Source of the DNA: Bacillus pseudomycoides DSM 12442
GTDB taxonomy: Bacteria; Bacillota; Bacilli; Bacillales; Bacillaceae_G
Length of the DNA stretch: 10,376 nucleotides
Assembly (NCBI RefSeq): GCF_000161455.1
Contig: NZ_CM000745.1
Coordinates: 4,859,963-4,870,338 of the forward strand
Direction: 5' to 3'
Part shown: positions 4,961-10,376 of the stretch, in pieces
Layout: the number at the start of each line of letters is the position of its first letter
Numbering within the stretch: position 1 is the stretch's first letter
Translations under genes and position numbers: made by a program
The notes under the pieces: model-generated
Told to the model about the DNA's origin: nothing
Databases searched by the model: none
What the model saw: the letters and a program-made list of their open reading frames with translations, nothing else

Positions 4961-6067
4961 TAATGCTACTAGGCGTATTGCTTCATTTTTGATATTGATG
5001 GCTGAGTTATAATCTCTATCGAGATTTACACCACATATACAAGAATATACTCGTTCAGACAATGGCATATCTTTCACACTTCCACAATTGCTACATGTTT
5101 TTGTGGAAGGAAACCATTTGTCTATTTTCACAAGTTGTTTGCCTTGTTCGTGTAGTTTATAAGCTAAAAAAGAAGTGAACATACGCCAACCATTGTCAGC
5201 GACACTTTTTCCAAAATTAAGTGCTTGCGACATTCCTTTCATGTTTAGGTCTTCAACAGCTACAACATCAAAATTAGTAGCTAACTTTTTAGACTTATGG
5301 TGAAGGAAATTCTTACGTTGGTTAGCTACTTTTTCATGTAACTTAGCTACACGAAAACGTTGTTTATTCCAACGCTCAGAACCTTTAGTACGTCTTGATA
5401 ATACTCGTTGTGCCTTTGCTAATTGATTTAACATTTTACGGTAGAACTTAGGATAATTGGCTCTCTCATCCTCAGAACTAACGTATAATCCATCCATCGC
5501 AAAGTCTAATCCAACAACTGTTTCTACTTCTTTTTGTACAATCTCTTTTTCGTATTCAGTCAAGATGGACACATAGTATTTACCAGTAGGTGTCATGGAG
5601 ATTGTACACGACTTGATAATATGGTCTTGTGGTATTTCTCTATGTTGTTTGATACGTACCATTTTCAGTTTTGGTAATTTGATATGACCATTTAACAACA
5701 TAATATTTCCGTTTACTACATTCGTTGTATAAGACTTTCTGTCTTTTTTACTTTTGAATGTTGGGAAGTCATTTTGACCACTAAAGAAATTCTTATAGGC
5801 AGTTTGCAAGTTTAGTTGAGCATTTGCCAGAGCTAATGAATCAACTTCTTTCAACCATTCAAACTCTTCTTTGTATTTTGCTGGAGTTGGAAGCTTTTGT
5901 TTCTTTAGTTGTTCCTTATCACCTTTGTATTTCTCATACACTTCTTTACGTTCAGCCAACATTCTGTTATATACGAAGCGCACACAACCAAAGGTTTTAC
6001 GCATAAGATATGCTTGTTCTTCTGTTAGGTACAAACGAAATTTATATGCTTTATTATGCTTTGTCAT
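4955..6067 (-). CDS. tnpB: TnpB, RNA-guided endonuclease of IS200/IS605 element
   Basis: This is a full-length, 370-residue TnpB. Residues 4-40 are the conserved N-terminal region (YKFRLYLTEEQ, VYNRMLAERK). The RuvC-like site is intact: D188 in VVGLDFA, E272 in AVEDLNM, and the last aspartate in LDRDYNSAIN (350-359). A zinc ribbon lies between (CSNCG 325-329 and CICG 343-346). TnpB uses an omega-RNA to cut DNA at matched sites next to a TAM, which helps the element persist after excision. The start is ATG 6067 with GAGGTGA about 8 nt upstream, overlapping the tnpA stop. It is read as an operon with tnpA. No damage is visible, so it is probably active. Confidence 0.92.
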   Translation of the reverse strand: MTKHNKAYKFRLYLTEEQAYLMRKTFGCVRFVYNRMLAERKEVYEKYKGDKEQLKKQKLPTPAKYKEEFEWLKEVDSLALANAQLNLQTAYKNFFSGQNDFPTFKSKKDRKSYTTNVVNGNIMLLNGHIKLPKLKMVRIKQHREIPQDHIIKSCTISMTPTGKYYVSILTEYEKEIVQKEVETVVGLDFAMDGLYVSSEDERANYPKFYRKMLNQLAKAQRVLSRRTKGSERWNKQRFRVAKLHEKVANQRKNFLHHKSKKLATNFDVVAVEDLNMKGMSQALNFGKSVADNGWRMFTSFLAYKLHEQGKQLVKIDKWFPSTKTCSNCGSVKDMPLSERVYSCICGVNLDRDYNSAINIKNEAIRLVALA

Positions 6068-6078
6068 ATCATTTCACC

Positions 6079-6477
6079 TCACTTCTCCCCTTGATTTTCG
6101 ATATACTTCTTCACCAAGTCTACTGGTGCACCACCAGTAGTTAGTAAACAAAAACTTCTTGCCCAAAACATTTCTTTCCAAAGTTTCTTTTTCACTTGTG
6201 GAAATTCTTTCTTTATTAATCGAGAACTCGCACTCTTATAAGCATTAATGAACTTTGTCATTTCTGTATTAGGATGTGCCTTGAACAATATATGTACGTG
6301 GTCAACATCATGATTCCACTCGACTAACGTTATATTGTAATTCTCAGAAAGTCTTACAAACATGTCTTTTGCATAGTATGACATATCATCATCAAATACA
6401 TTTCTTCTGTATTTCACGACCAATACAAGATGATAATACAACAAGAACACTGAATGATTATTACTATCTAATTTCAC
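6079..6477 (-). CDS. tnpA: TnpA, Y1 (HUH) transposase of IS200/IS605 element
   Basis: This 132-residue protein has the normal length for IS200/IS605 Y1 transposases, which move single-stranded DNA as a dimer. The HUH metal-binding motif is H60-V-H62 in DHVHILF. The catalytic tyrosine is Y125 in LVKKYIENQ. The ARSFCLLTTGG segment (106-116) before the tyrosine helix is typical. Its TGA overlaps the tnpB ribosome site, so the two are coupled. ATG 6477 is the only sensible start. A TATAAT box on the minus strand (6515-6510) is well placed upstream. All key residues are present, so the element is likely still mobile. Confidence 0.93.
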   Translation of the reverse strand: MKLDSNNHSVFLLYYHLVLVVKYRRNVFDDDMSYYAKDMFVRLSENYNITLVEWNHDVDHVHILFKAHPNTEMTKFINAYKSASSRLIKKEFPQVKKKLWKEMFWARSFCLLTTGGAPVDLVKKYIENQGEK

Positions 6478-6528
6478 TTATATACCAACCTTTTTGTTTC
6501 ATAAGACTGATTATACCATAGAGAAAAT

Positions 6529-6552
6529 AAAAAGCACAGTTACGTGCTTTTT
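6529..6552. terminator. Symmetric A-stem-U hairpin upstream of tnpA
   Basis: AAAAAGCAC (6529-6537) pairs perfectly with GTGCTTTTT (6544-6552) around AGTTAC. With A and T tracts on both sides it can act as a terminator in either direction. It lies inside the element between the left end and the tnpA promoter, so it would block outside transcription from entering tnpA. IS elements often use this to limit transposase expression. Confidence 0.55.
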
Positions 6553-6595
6553 GGCTACGCCAAACCGAAATTCATCTCCCACCTACCGTTGGGCT

Positions 6596-6639
6596 ATTGC
6601 CCTCCACACACTTGAGGAAGGAGAATTCTTTCGGGCAAT
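6596..6639. repeat. Left-end hairpin of the IS200/IS605 element
   Basis: ATTGCCC (6596-6602) pairs with GGGCAAT (6633-6639), with CTCC/GGAG (6602-6605/6620-6623) able to pair inside. Subterminal imperfect hairpins are what TnpA recognises at the ends of these elements. It sits a few bases from the inferred left boundary, next to the TTTAA-type target. Confidence 0.5.
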
Positions 6640-6642
6640 TCG

Positions 6643-7065
6643 TTAAATATTTTTAATAATTCATCCATTTCACCGTTACAAGAACAATATGCTCATGAAG
6701 CGAAATTCATCTATGGAGAAACTGAAAAATACAAAGAATTTGAGGCGAAACTGAAAAAACTCTCTCCTAGTAAAAAAGCGAACCTATTTTCTGAATTTGA
6801 ACTAAACATGGAAAAAGTATTTAGAAAAATTGCATCCTGTATTAATCAATCCCCTTCTTCTGATGAGGTACAGAAATTAATTGTAGAATGGAAAAGTTAT
6901 CTTGAACAATCTATTGTATGTGACTCTGAAATGTTGATATGTATTGCAAATACGTATAAATTTGATAATCGATTCAAAAATTATATAAACCAATTTAGTA
7001 ATGAAGACTTAGCTGAATTTTTATATAACGATATTATACATTATACTAATAGACAGAATCATTAA
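6643..7065 (+). pseudogene. TipAS drug-binding domain, cut off from its 5' part by the IS
   Basis: The plus-strand frame from the IS boundary to 7065 (140 codons) reads as a TipAS domain, the all-helical ligand-binding half of TipA-type MerR regulators that captures thiopeptides and other cyclic drugs. Recognisable parts are QEQYAHEAKFIYGETEKYKEF (positions 6679-6741; shown in part as EAKFIYGETEKYKEF), the middle helices, and near the end NRFKNYINQF followed by EDLAEFLYNDI, matching the DERFTAYY...LAEFLRDAI pattern. No helix-turn-helix precedes it. The frame starts inside the element. The ATG at 6808 would lose a third of the domain and has no good ribosome site. On IS removal it is in frame with the DUF2268 protease, as described there. 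Confidence 0.7.
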
Positions 7066-7099
7066 TTTCATATTTTTATAATACAACATATAAATAAGA

Positions 7100-7132
7100 G
7101 ATGGTGTTAATTGAAATTTCACACCATCCTTT
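7100..7132 (+). terminator. Terminator after the TipAS region
   Basis: GATGGTGT (7100-7107) pairs perfectly with ACACCATC (7121-7128), and the stem is followed by CTTTT. It lies 35 bases after the TipAS stop and would end the protease-TipAS transcript. Confidence 0.6.
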
Positions 7133-7134
7133 TA

Positions 7135-7183
7135 AATAACTTTATTGTCACTGCACACCTTCATGGGGTTGCCTAAAGTTATT
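7135..7183. repeat. 10-bp perfect inverted repeat with 29-nt loop
   Basis: AATAACTTTA (7135-7144) and TAAAGTTATT (7174-7183) are exact reverse complements. The loop contains a GC-richer stretch (CACTGCACACC, GGGGTTGCC) unlike its AT-rich surroundings. It is not followed by a long U tract. It could be a second weak terminator, a vestigial element end or a protein-binding site; I cannot decide. Confidence 0.35.
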
Positions 7184-7256
7184 CTATTTTCGACTCCATC
7201 TTAACTTTTTTCAAAACGTGGCGACTTTATTTCAAATCCACAATATCAAATTTATA

Positions 7257-7302
7257 AAAAAGTAGGGAAACTTGTAAAACTATACAAGCTTCCCTACTTT
7301 TT
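7257..7302. terminator. Long bidirectional terminator
   Basis: AAAAAGTAGGGAA (7257-7269) pairs with TTCCCTACTTTTT (7290-7302). After one A-C mismatch the stem continues as CTTGTA/TACAAG (7271-7276/7283-7288). With runs of A and T at both ends it can stop transcription from both sides: the DUF3967 gene on the minus strand, which ends 15 bases away, and readthrough from the protease-TipAS locus on the plus strand. Confidence 0.8.
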
Positions 7303-7316
7303 ACGTATTATTTAAG

Positions 7317-7895
7317 TTATTTTTTAAATAATTTAGCGAACCATGATTTTTCTTGTTGACTAGAGGCAACTAACTTCTTAGTTTCTTGTATTTCACGAAT
7401 CACTTCTAATAGCTGCTGATCTCTGTTATTTATTTTCCCATCAATATTCTTTTGTTGTTCATCAATCTTATTCAATAACATATGATTAGTTTGTTCTAAA
7501 TGATCTATGCGCTGTAAAAGCTCCATGTTCATGGCTTTTTGTTCTTGAAAATATATAGAAACCTCTTTCATACTTTCATACATCGTTTGAATAATTGGCT
7601 TCGTTATTTCGTCGTCTTCATCGCTCTCTTCTACTACAATATAATCTACGTTTTGTTTTAACATCTGTTCTATTATTTCTGGTGGCTCTTGTGCATCTTT
7701 CATATTAGCAATTAATTTAAACAACTCTAATGCTTCCTGTTCATATCTCAGTGTTCGCCCCTTCGTCCCAGCGACAGTTGGTAAATATGGTTTGAATTGA
7801 TCCCGCCAGGCCTGAAGGGTTGTCCGTGGCTTCCCAAGCATTCTTGCTATATCTGCAAGGGAATATGTTTTCCTATAAGGCTCTTCCCTATCCAT
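7317..7895 (-). CDS. MerR-type HTH, coiled-coil, DUF3967 protein; likely segregation or plasmid regulator
   Basis: This is a 192-residue protein in three parts. Residues 11-55 form a MerR-like winged helix-turn-helix (YSLADIARML, then TLQAWRDQF, then the GRTLRYEQEAL wing). Residues 89-97 are an acidic linker. Residues 108-178 are a long coiled coil rich in E, Q and K. The C-terminal part (about 157-192, NRDQQLLEVIREIQETKKL...) matches DUF3967, a short domain common on Bacillus plasmids. It ends in SWFAKLFKK, which could form a small amphipathic, membrane-binding tip. This plan recalls RacA, which anchors chromosomes to the pole. The ATG at 7895 has GGAGG 8 nt upstream. The gene is divergent from parM, with the 42-bp repeats between them, so it may bind those repeats. 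Function inferred. Confidence 0.7.
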   Translation of the reverse strand: MDREEPYRKTYSLADIARMLGKPRTTLQAWRDQFKPYLPTVAGTKGRTLRYEQEALELFKLIANMKDAQEPPEIIEQMLKQNVDYIVVEESDEDDEITKPIIQTMYESMKEVSIYFQEQKAMNMELLQRIDHLEQTNHMLLNKIDEQQKNIDGKINNRDQQLLEVIREIQETKKLVASSQQEKSWFAKLFKK

Positions 7896-7932
7896 TCCAT
7901 CGTCCTCCCCTCATCGTTATTTGTTGTTATCG

Positions 7933-8080
7933 ATGTCCGACATGTTGTCATTGCATTGTTATTGATTATCATCCATGTCGGTCATGTTGTCATTACATTG
8001 TTATTGATTATCATTTATGTCGGTCATGTTGTTGTTTTACTGTTATTCATCATCTTTTATGTCCGACATGTCGGCGTCTA
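7933..8080. repeat. Four direct repeats of exactly 42 bp, each with an ATGTCSG(A/T)CAT dyad
   Basis: Repeat units begin at 7933, 7975, 8017 and 8059. Units 1-3 share the dyad, TGTTGTCATT-like and TTGTTATTGATTATCAT-like segments with a few changes; unit 4 is a partial copy. The core is ATGTCCGACAT in units 1 and 4 and ATGTCGGTCAT in units 2 and 3. Unit 4 also makes the perfect palindrome CCGACATGTCGG (8063-8074). A 42-bp period is four helical turns, so bound proteins would line up on one face. On the minus strand each unit offers a TGACAA...GATAAT-like pair with the dyad in the spacer, so it may also be the promoter of the DUF3967 gene. Candidate centromere or operator. Confidence 0.8.
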
Positions 8081-8119
8081 ACTATTATGTGTCTTATTCG
8101 TTTGAAAGAAGGTATTTCC

Positions 8120-8148
8120 TTGTTTATTTTGAATTTTTTAAGTATATA
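8120..8148 (+). promoter_or_regulatory. Candidate distal promoter of the parM operon
   Basis: TTGTTT (8120-8125) and TATATA (8143-8148) are 17 bp apart. The large palindrome at 8155-8194 starts seven bases after the -10 box, so a protein bound there would block initiation or early elongation. The boxes are only moderate matches. Confidence 0.4.
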
Positions 8149-8154
8149 GGTTAA

Positions 8155-8194
8155 TTAAATAATAAGTACGATTCAAGTCGTACTTATTATTTAA
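8155..8194. promoter_or_regulatory. 17-bp-arm perfect palindrome, likely operator or centromere site
   Basis: The arm TTAAATAATAAGTACGA (8155-8171) is repeated exactly in reverse complement at 8178-8194 around the 6-nt centre TTCAAG. No U tract follows on the plus strand, so a terminator is unlikely. Its core AAGTCGTACTTA (8175-8186) recurs exactly at 8247-8258, next to the parM start. Confidence 0.7.
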
Positions 8195-8204
8195 AGTATT
8201 CTTA

Positions 8205-8258
8205 TTTTTGATTAAATGTGCTAAAGTATAATTAAAAGTATCACTTAAGTCGTACTTA
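8205..8258 (+). promoter_or_regulatory. Proximal parM promoter overlapped by a second copy of the operator
   Basis: TATAAT (8227-8232) is a consensus -10, with a weak TTTTTG (8205-8210) 16 bp upstream. The 24-bp segment at 8235-8258 resembles the palindrome core at 8163-8186, including the exact AAGTCGTACTTA, and covers the expected start point. In par operons the small DNA-binding partner represses its own promoter at such repeats, so autoregulation by the downstream ParR-like protein is the likely arrangement. Confidence 0.6.
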
Positions 8259-8280
8259 ATGTATAAAGGAGGAATTATAA

Positions 8281-9504
8281 ATGAAAATTGGAAGAAAAGT
8301 AGCGGATTTCGGAAATAGTTTTAATAATTTCATGGTCGATGGTTATTATATTGAACTTGCAACGAATGTAGTTAAAATTTCAAAGAAACAAGCTGAGGAT
8401 TTACTTGTTGATCGTATTTCTAGACCAGAAGATTTACTAGATAGATTACTAATTTCCACTGAAATCGAAGGTGAAGAGTCTTTCTATTTAGTTGGGCAAT
8501 TAGCTGAAGATAATCAGTTGGCAAACTCACATGTAAATAAGATGCACGATAAAATTAATAGTCCTATCCCATACGTAAGCTTTTTAGGAGCAATTGCATA
8601 TTATCATGCGCTTAACGCTGAGCAAGAAGATAATGAAGTTGAAATTGAACACATGAGTATGATGCTTCCAATTTGGCTTTTAAAACGTGAAGAGAAATTT
8701 AGCATTGCTCATAAAAAAATGGAAGAAAGATTTATTGGTGAACATAAAGTTAAAGTGTTAACACCAGGAATGGAGAAAGAACTAACTATTAGAGTCAATT
8801 CAGCCAAATGTAGAAATGAATCAGAAGTTGCTAGACATTCTTTAAAATATAAAATGGTTTCAAAAGATCAGAATACAAATGTAATTAGTATTGAAAAGCG
8901 ATATGAATCTGAGAGATTCGATGACTATGAAGTAGTTTTAACTGACATTGGTGGCGGCTCTACAGATGCTGTGCGATTAGGTAAAGGACTTACTACACCT
9001 AAGCACAGAGATTCTTTCCAAGTTATCGATATTGAGCCATTCTTAGGATATCTAGAACGCTTTAGAAAAGAAAAATTGATTCAATACTTTAAGGATCTAA
9101 GAACATTAGAGAAATTTATAGTCAATAATTATAAAGTACAAAAGTACGTACTATCGAATGAAAATACTGGTGAAGAATATGATTTTACAAATGAAATTGT
9201 AGAGGCACTGAAAGAATATGCAAGAATTTTAGTTGCTAAAATTCTTGATGTATTCATCCCATCTAGTACGAATACAGTGTTGAAATTCATTTATATTGGA
9301 GGCGAAGCACCCGTTTTAGAACCATACATCCGTCTAGCTTTATTGAATCATATGTCTGAAATGGCTGCTAAAAACAATCACTTCTTCTTGAACGATATTA
9401 TTCAAAATAGCGACAAAGAAGTATTTGCTCCAACTTCACGGACAATTAATCTAACTGCATTAGAATTAAAAGTAATTGATGAAATGAAGGGACAGTTAGC
9501 CTAA
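8281..9504 (+). CDS. parM: Actin-like plasmid segregation ATPase (ParM/Alp family)
   Basis: This 407-residue protein has the actin-fold signature used by plasmid-segregating filaments. The phosphate-1 loop is DFGNS (residues 9-13), followed by a family-typical VGQLA (71-75). The phosphate-2 loop is DIGGGSTD (222-229), and the adenosine motif is YIGGEAP (338-344). Such proteins polymerise with ATP and push plasmid copies apart, with the DNA bound through a small adaptor. It is longer than R1 ParM (about 320 residues) and AlfA, and nearer Bacillus Alp/BtParM-like proteins. The start ATG has AAAGGAGG 8 nt upstream. The partner gene starts 20 bases after its stop, and repeat sites lie upstream: the full layout of a type II partition locus. 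The subfamily is not certain. Confidence 0.88.
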   Translation: MKIGRKVADFGNSFNNFMVDGYYIELATNVVKISKKQAEDLLVDRISRPEDLLDRLLISTEIEGEESFYLVGQLAEDNQLANSHVNKMHDKINSPIPYVSFLGAIAYYHALNAEQEDNEVEIEHMSMMLPIWLLKREEKFSIAHKKMEERFIGEHKVKVLTPGMEKELTIRVNSAKCRNESEVARHSLKYKMVSKDQNTNVISIEKRYESERFDDYEVVLTDIGGGSTDAVRLGKGLTTPKHRDSFQVIDIEPFLGYLERFRKEKLIQYFKDLRTLEKFIVNNYKVQKYVLSNENTGEEYDFTNEIVEALKEYARILVAKILDVFIPSSTNTVLKFIYIGGEAPVLEPYIRLALLNHMSEMAAKNNHFFLNDIIQNSDKEVFAPTSRTINLTALELKVIDEMKGQLA

Positions 9505-9524
9505 AATAAAGGGACGTGCTGATA

Positions 9525-9881
9525 ATGGCTAAAAATAGAAAAATGGCATTACATGCTGATAATATGCCTGAAGATGTATATGGAATTCTTAATGAAAAAG
9601 CTAATAGTAGACAATTAACAGCATTTGTTGTTGAACTGGTACAAAATGAAAAACGTTATGAGCAACTACTGCGGAAATTAGATCATGTAGAACAGAGATT
9701 AAATCTTTTAGATACAATTGAAAATAAATTGGATCTTCTACTTACTAATGGATTTGTTCCCATACAGAAACAAGAAGATTTAAAAATGGAAGAGCCTGTA
9801 CTCCAAGAAGGTAAAATTGTTGATGCTAAGGAAGTACTTGGTGGTATTTCTGAAGAAGATAACGAAGAGATTGATTTCTAA
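9525..9881 (+). CDS. parR: ParR-like centromere-binding adaptor
   Basis: This 118-residue protein lies directly after the actin-like gene. Residues 1-12 are basic (MAKNRKMALHAD). Residues 14-45 (MPEDVYGILNEKAN, then RQLTAFVVELVQNE) look like a ribbon-helix-helix DNA-binding unit. Residues 46-77 form a short coiled coil. The tail (about 83-118) is acidic, ending SEEDNEEIDF. Basic DNA-binding head and acidic C-terminal tail is the plan of ParR/AlfB adaptors, whose tail contacts the filament end. ATG 9525 is preferred to GTG 9516, because the AAAGGGA site is about 11 nt from the ATG but only 2 nt from the GTG. It most likely binds the AAGTCGTACTTA sites upstream of parM. The assignment rests largely on context. 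Confidence 0.72.
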   Translation: MAKNRKMALHADNMPEDVYGILNEKANSRQLTAFVVELVQNEKRYEQLLRKLDHVEQRLNLLDTIENKLDLLLTNGFVPIQKQEDLKMEEPVLQEGKIVDAKEVLGGISEEDNEEIDF

Positions 9882-9890
9882 TTAGTAAAG

Positions 9891-9923
9891 AAGACCTTTA
9901 GGTATAATCCTAAGGTCTTTTAT
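9891..9923 (+). terminator. Terminator of the par operon
   Basis: AAGACCTTTAGG (9891-9902) pairs with CCTAAGGTCTT (9909-9919) with one bulged T, and is followed by TTTATTT. It begins 10 bases after the parR stop. Confidence 0.85.
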
Positions 9924-9970
9924 TTCAAATTCACACTATTAATACTAGTTGTTAATTATAGAATGAAAAT

Positions 9971-10080
9971 TGAACTACTCACCACTTAACGTCCTTGCGG
10001 ACTGTTTGAAGTGGGATAGCCTAATCCATTAGAGTTCTACTGAACTCTAATGGATTAGGCTATCCCCGTAGTTCCTACGG
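9971..10080 (-). ncRNA. Probable omega-RNA scaffold with a 25-bp perfect hairpin
   Basis: Between the tnpB coding end and the right end, a perfect 25-bp stem (10013-10037 with 10042-10066) has a 4-nt loop TACT, and a second small stem CCGTAG/CTACGG (10066-10071/10075-10080) touches it. The tnpB stop codon lies inside the long stem, as expected where an omega-RNA overlaps the 3' end of tnpB. The guide would be the minus-strand bases from 9970 downward. The 5' limit is unknown. Confidence 0.5.
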
Positions 10081-10376
10081 TTAAGAGACGAATTGCTTCA
10101 TTTCTCAGATTGAGTGCTGCATTTCGATCTCGATCGTGATGTGTGCCGCAAGAAGGACAATCCCACACACGAATTGTTAGATTTTTAACGTCTTTGTTTT
10201 TGAATCCACAATTGGAACATAGTTGACTAGAAGCAAATGTTTTAGATACCACGACAACTTGTTTACCATACCATTTTGCTTTATATTCCAACATAGCTCG
10301 GAATTGTGACCAAGATACTTCACTAATCGCTTTTGCAAGCTTTCCATTTTTGAGCATGTTACTGACTTGTAAGTCC
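10055..10376 (-). CDS. tnpB: TnpB, C-terminal part (5' end outside window)
   Basis: The frame is open to the window edge: upstream of the internal Met at 10357 it reads DLQVSN, the continuation of the conserved EDL motif, so this is the last third of a normal TnpB and not a 100-codon gene. Visible parts are the KAISEVSWSQFRAMLEYKA helix, the zinc ribbon (CSNCG and CPSCG) and the last RuvC aspartate in HDRDRNAALNLRNEA. It differs clearly from the first TnpB (CPSCGTHHDRD against CICGVNLDRD), so it comes from another IS. The stop falls within the long hairpin. Catalytic completeness cannot be judged from this part. Confidence 0.88.
   Translation of the reverse strand, partial: DLQVSNMLKNGKLAKAISEVSWSQFRAMLEYKAKWYGKQVVVVSKTFASSQLCSNCGFKNKDVKNLTIRVWDCPSCGTHHDRDRNAALNLRNEAIRLLTVGTTGIA

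Larger units (their letters stand above)
4814..6642 (-). mobile_element. Complete IS200/IS605-family element with tnpA and tnpB
   Basis: About 1.83 kb, with tnpA then tnpB in the same direction. The right end (low coordinates) is marked by TGAACTAC (4814-4821) and the hairpin CCACTT/AAGTGG (4825-4830/4854-4859). The same pattern recurs at the second TnpB element at 9971. The left end is a subterminal hairpin with ATTGCCC (6596-6602) pairing with GGGCAAT (6633-6639) and CTCC/GGAG inside. As expected for this family there are no terminal inverted repeats and no target duplication. Read on the minus strand the left flank ends in TTTAA(C), the likely target and TAM sequence. Boundaries may be off by one base, because a G/C is shared at both junctions. 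Confidence 0.75.
9971..10376 (-). mobile_element. Second TnpB element, right end and 3' part (continues off the window)
   Basis: TGAACTAC (9971-9978) and the hairpin CCACTT/AAGTGG (9982-9987/10009-10014), with GTCC/GGAC inside, repeat the right-end pattern of the first element. The TnpB encoded here has a different sequence, so this is a separate, related element and not a copy. Its left end and any tnpA lie outside the window. The right-end flank read on the minus strand begins ATTTTCATTC. Confidence 0.7.

Noticed and set aside
5824..6140. Two plus-strand frames opposite tnpB and tnpA.
   Set aside because: Both lie antisense to intact transposon genes and have no domain or ribosome site.
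6808..7065. An 85-codon gene starting at ATG 6808.
   Set aside because: TipAS similarity extends upstream in frame to the IS boundary and the ATG lacks a ribosome site, so it is an internal methionine.
7933..8080. CRISPR-like array.
   Set aside because: The whole 42-bp unit repeats; there are no unique spacers, only four units and no cas genes.
7797..8149. Two plus-strand reading frames with a 14-residue hydrophobic repeat (HVVIALLLIII-like).
   Set aside because: They are read-through of the 42-bp repeats (42 bp is 14 codons) plus the antisense of the DUF3967 gene; no convincing ribosome site.
9137..9155. AAAGTACGTACT inside parM, similar to the operator core.
   Set aside because: Only a partial match inside coding sequence; likely chance.

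Overview
The window is AT-rich, low-GC Gram-positive DNA. It carries Bacillus-type signals: purine-rich ribosome binding sites, TTG starts, a Rap phosphatase fragment, an ArpU-like phage regulator and a DUF3967 coiled-coil protein. It most resembles an accessory region of a large Bacillus cereus-group plasmid with prophage and insertion-sequence debris. That assignment is inferred from gene families; no search was run.

Layout. (1) 62-1469, minus strand: a short phage-like operon with a DUF1064 nuclease, a small unknown gene, an ArpU-like regulator and an unknown gene. (2) 1570-2325: no conventional gene, but three tandem units each made of a promoter-like box, about 80-90 nt and a near-identical intrinsic terminator. 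They look like a family of small RNAs. A fourth promoter copy runs straight into a pair of IS6/IS240-like inverted repeats. (3) 2325-3890: decayed DNA with a 5' fragment of a rap gene and a probably frameshifted unknown gene that keeps its terminator. (4) 3829-7065: a MerR-type promoter (TTGACT, 19-bp spacer, CATAAT) drives a DUF2268 HExxH metalloprotease-like gene. Its end is interrupted by a complete 1.83-kb IS200/IS605 element (tnpA, tnpB, omega-RNA-like right end). Beyond the element lies a TipAS drug-binding domain without its own start region. Removing the element joins the protease and TipAS in one frame. (5) 7257-9922: a plasmid-segregation module with a MerR-HTH/coiled-coil/DUF3967 gene, a 4 x 42-bp repeat array, a large palindromic operator, an actin-like ParM gene, a ParR-like partner and a terminator. 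(6) 9971-10376: the right end and C-terminal part of a second, unrelated TnpB element that runs off the window.

How the parts may work together. The actin-like filament protein and its small partner should segregate the replicon, using the upstream repeats as centromere and operator. The divergent HTH/coiled-coil protein is a candidate accessory DNA-binding factor for the same repeats. The protease/TipAS locus looks like a drug- or peptide-responsive unit disabled by the IS. The most novel candidates are the tandem small-RNA trio, the split protease-TipAS gene under a MerR promoter, and the repeat-flanked segregation module.
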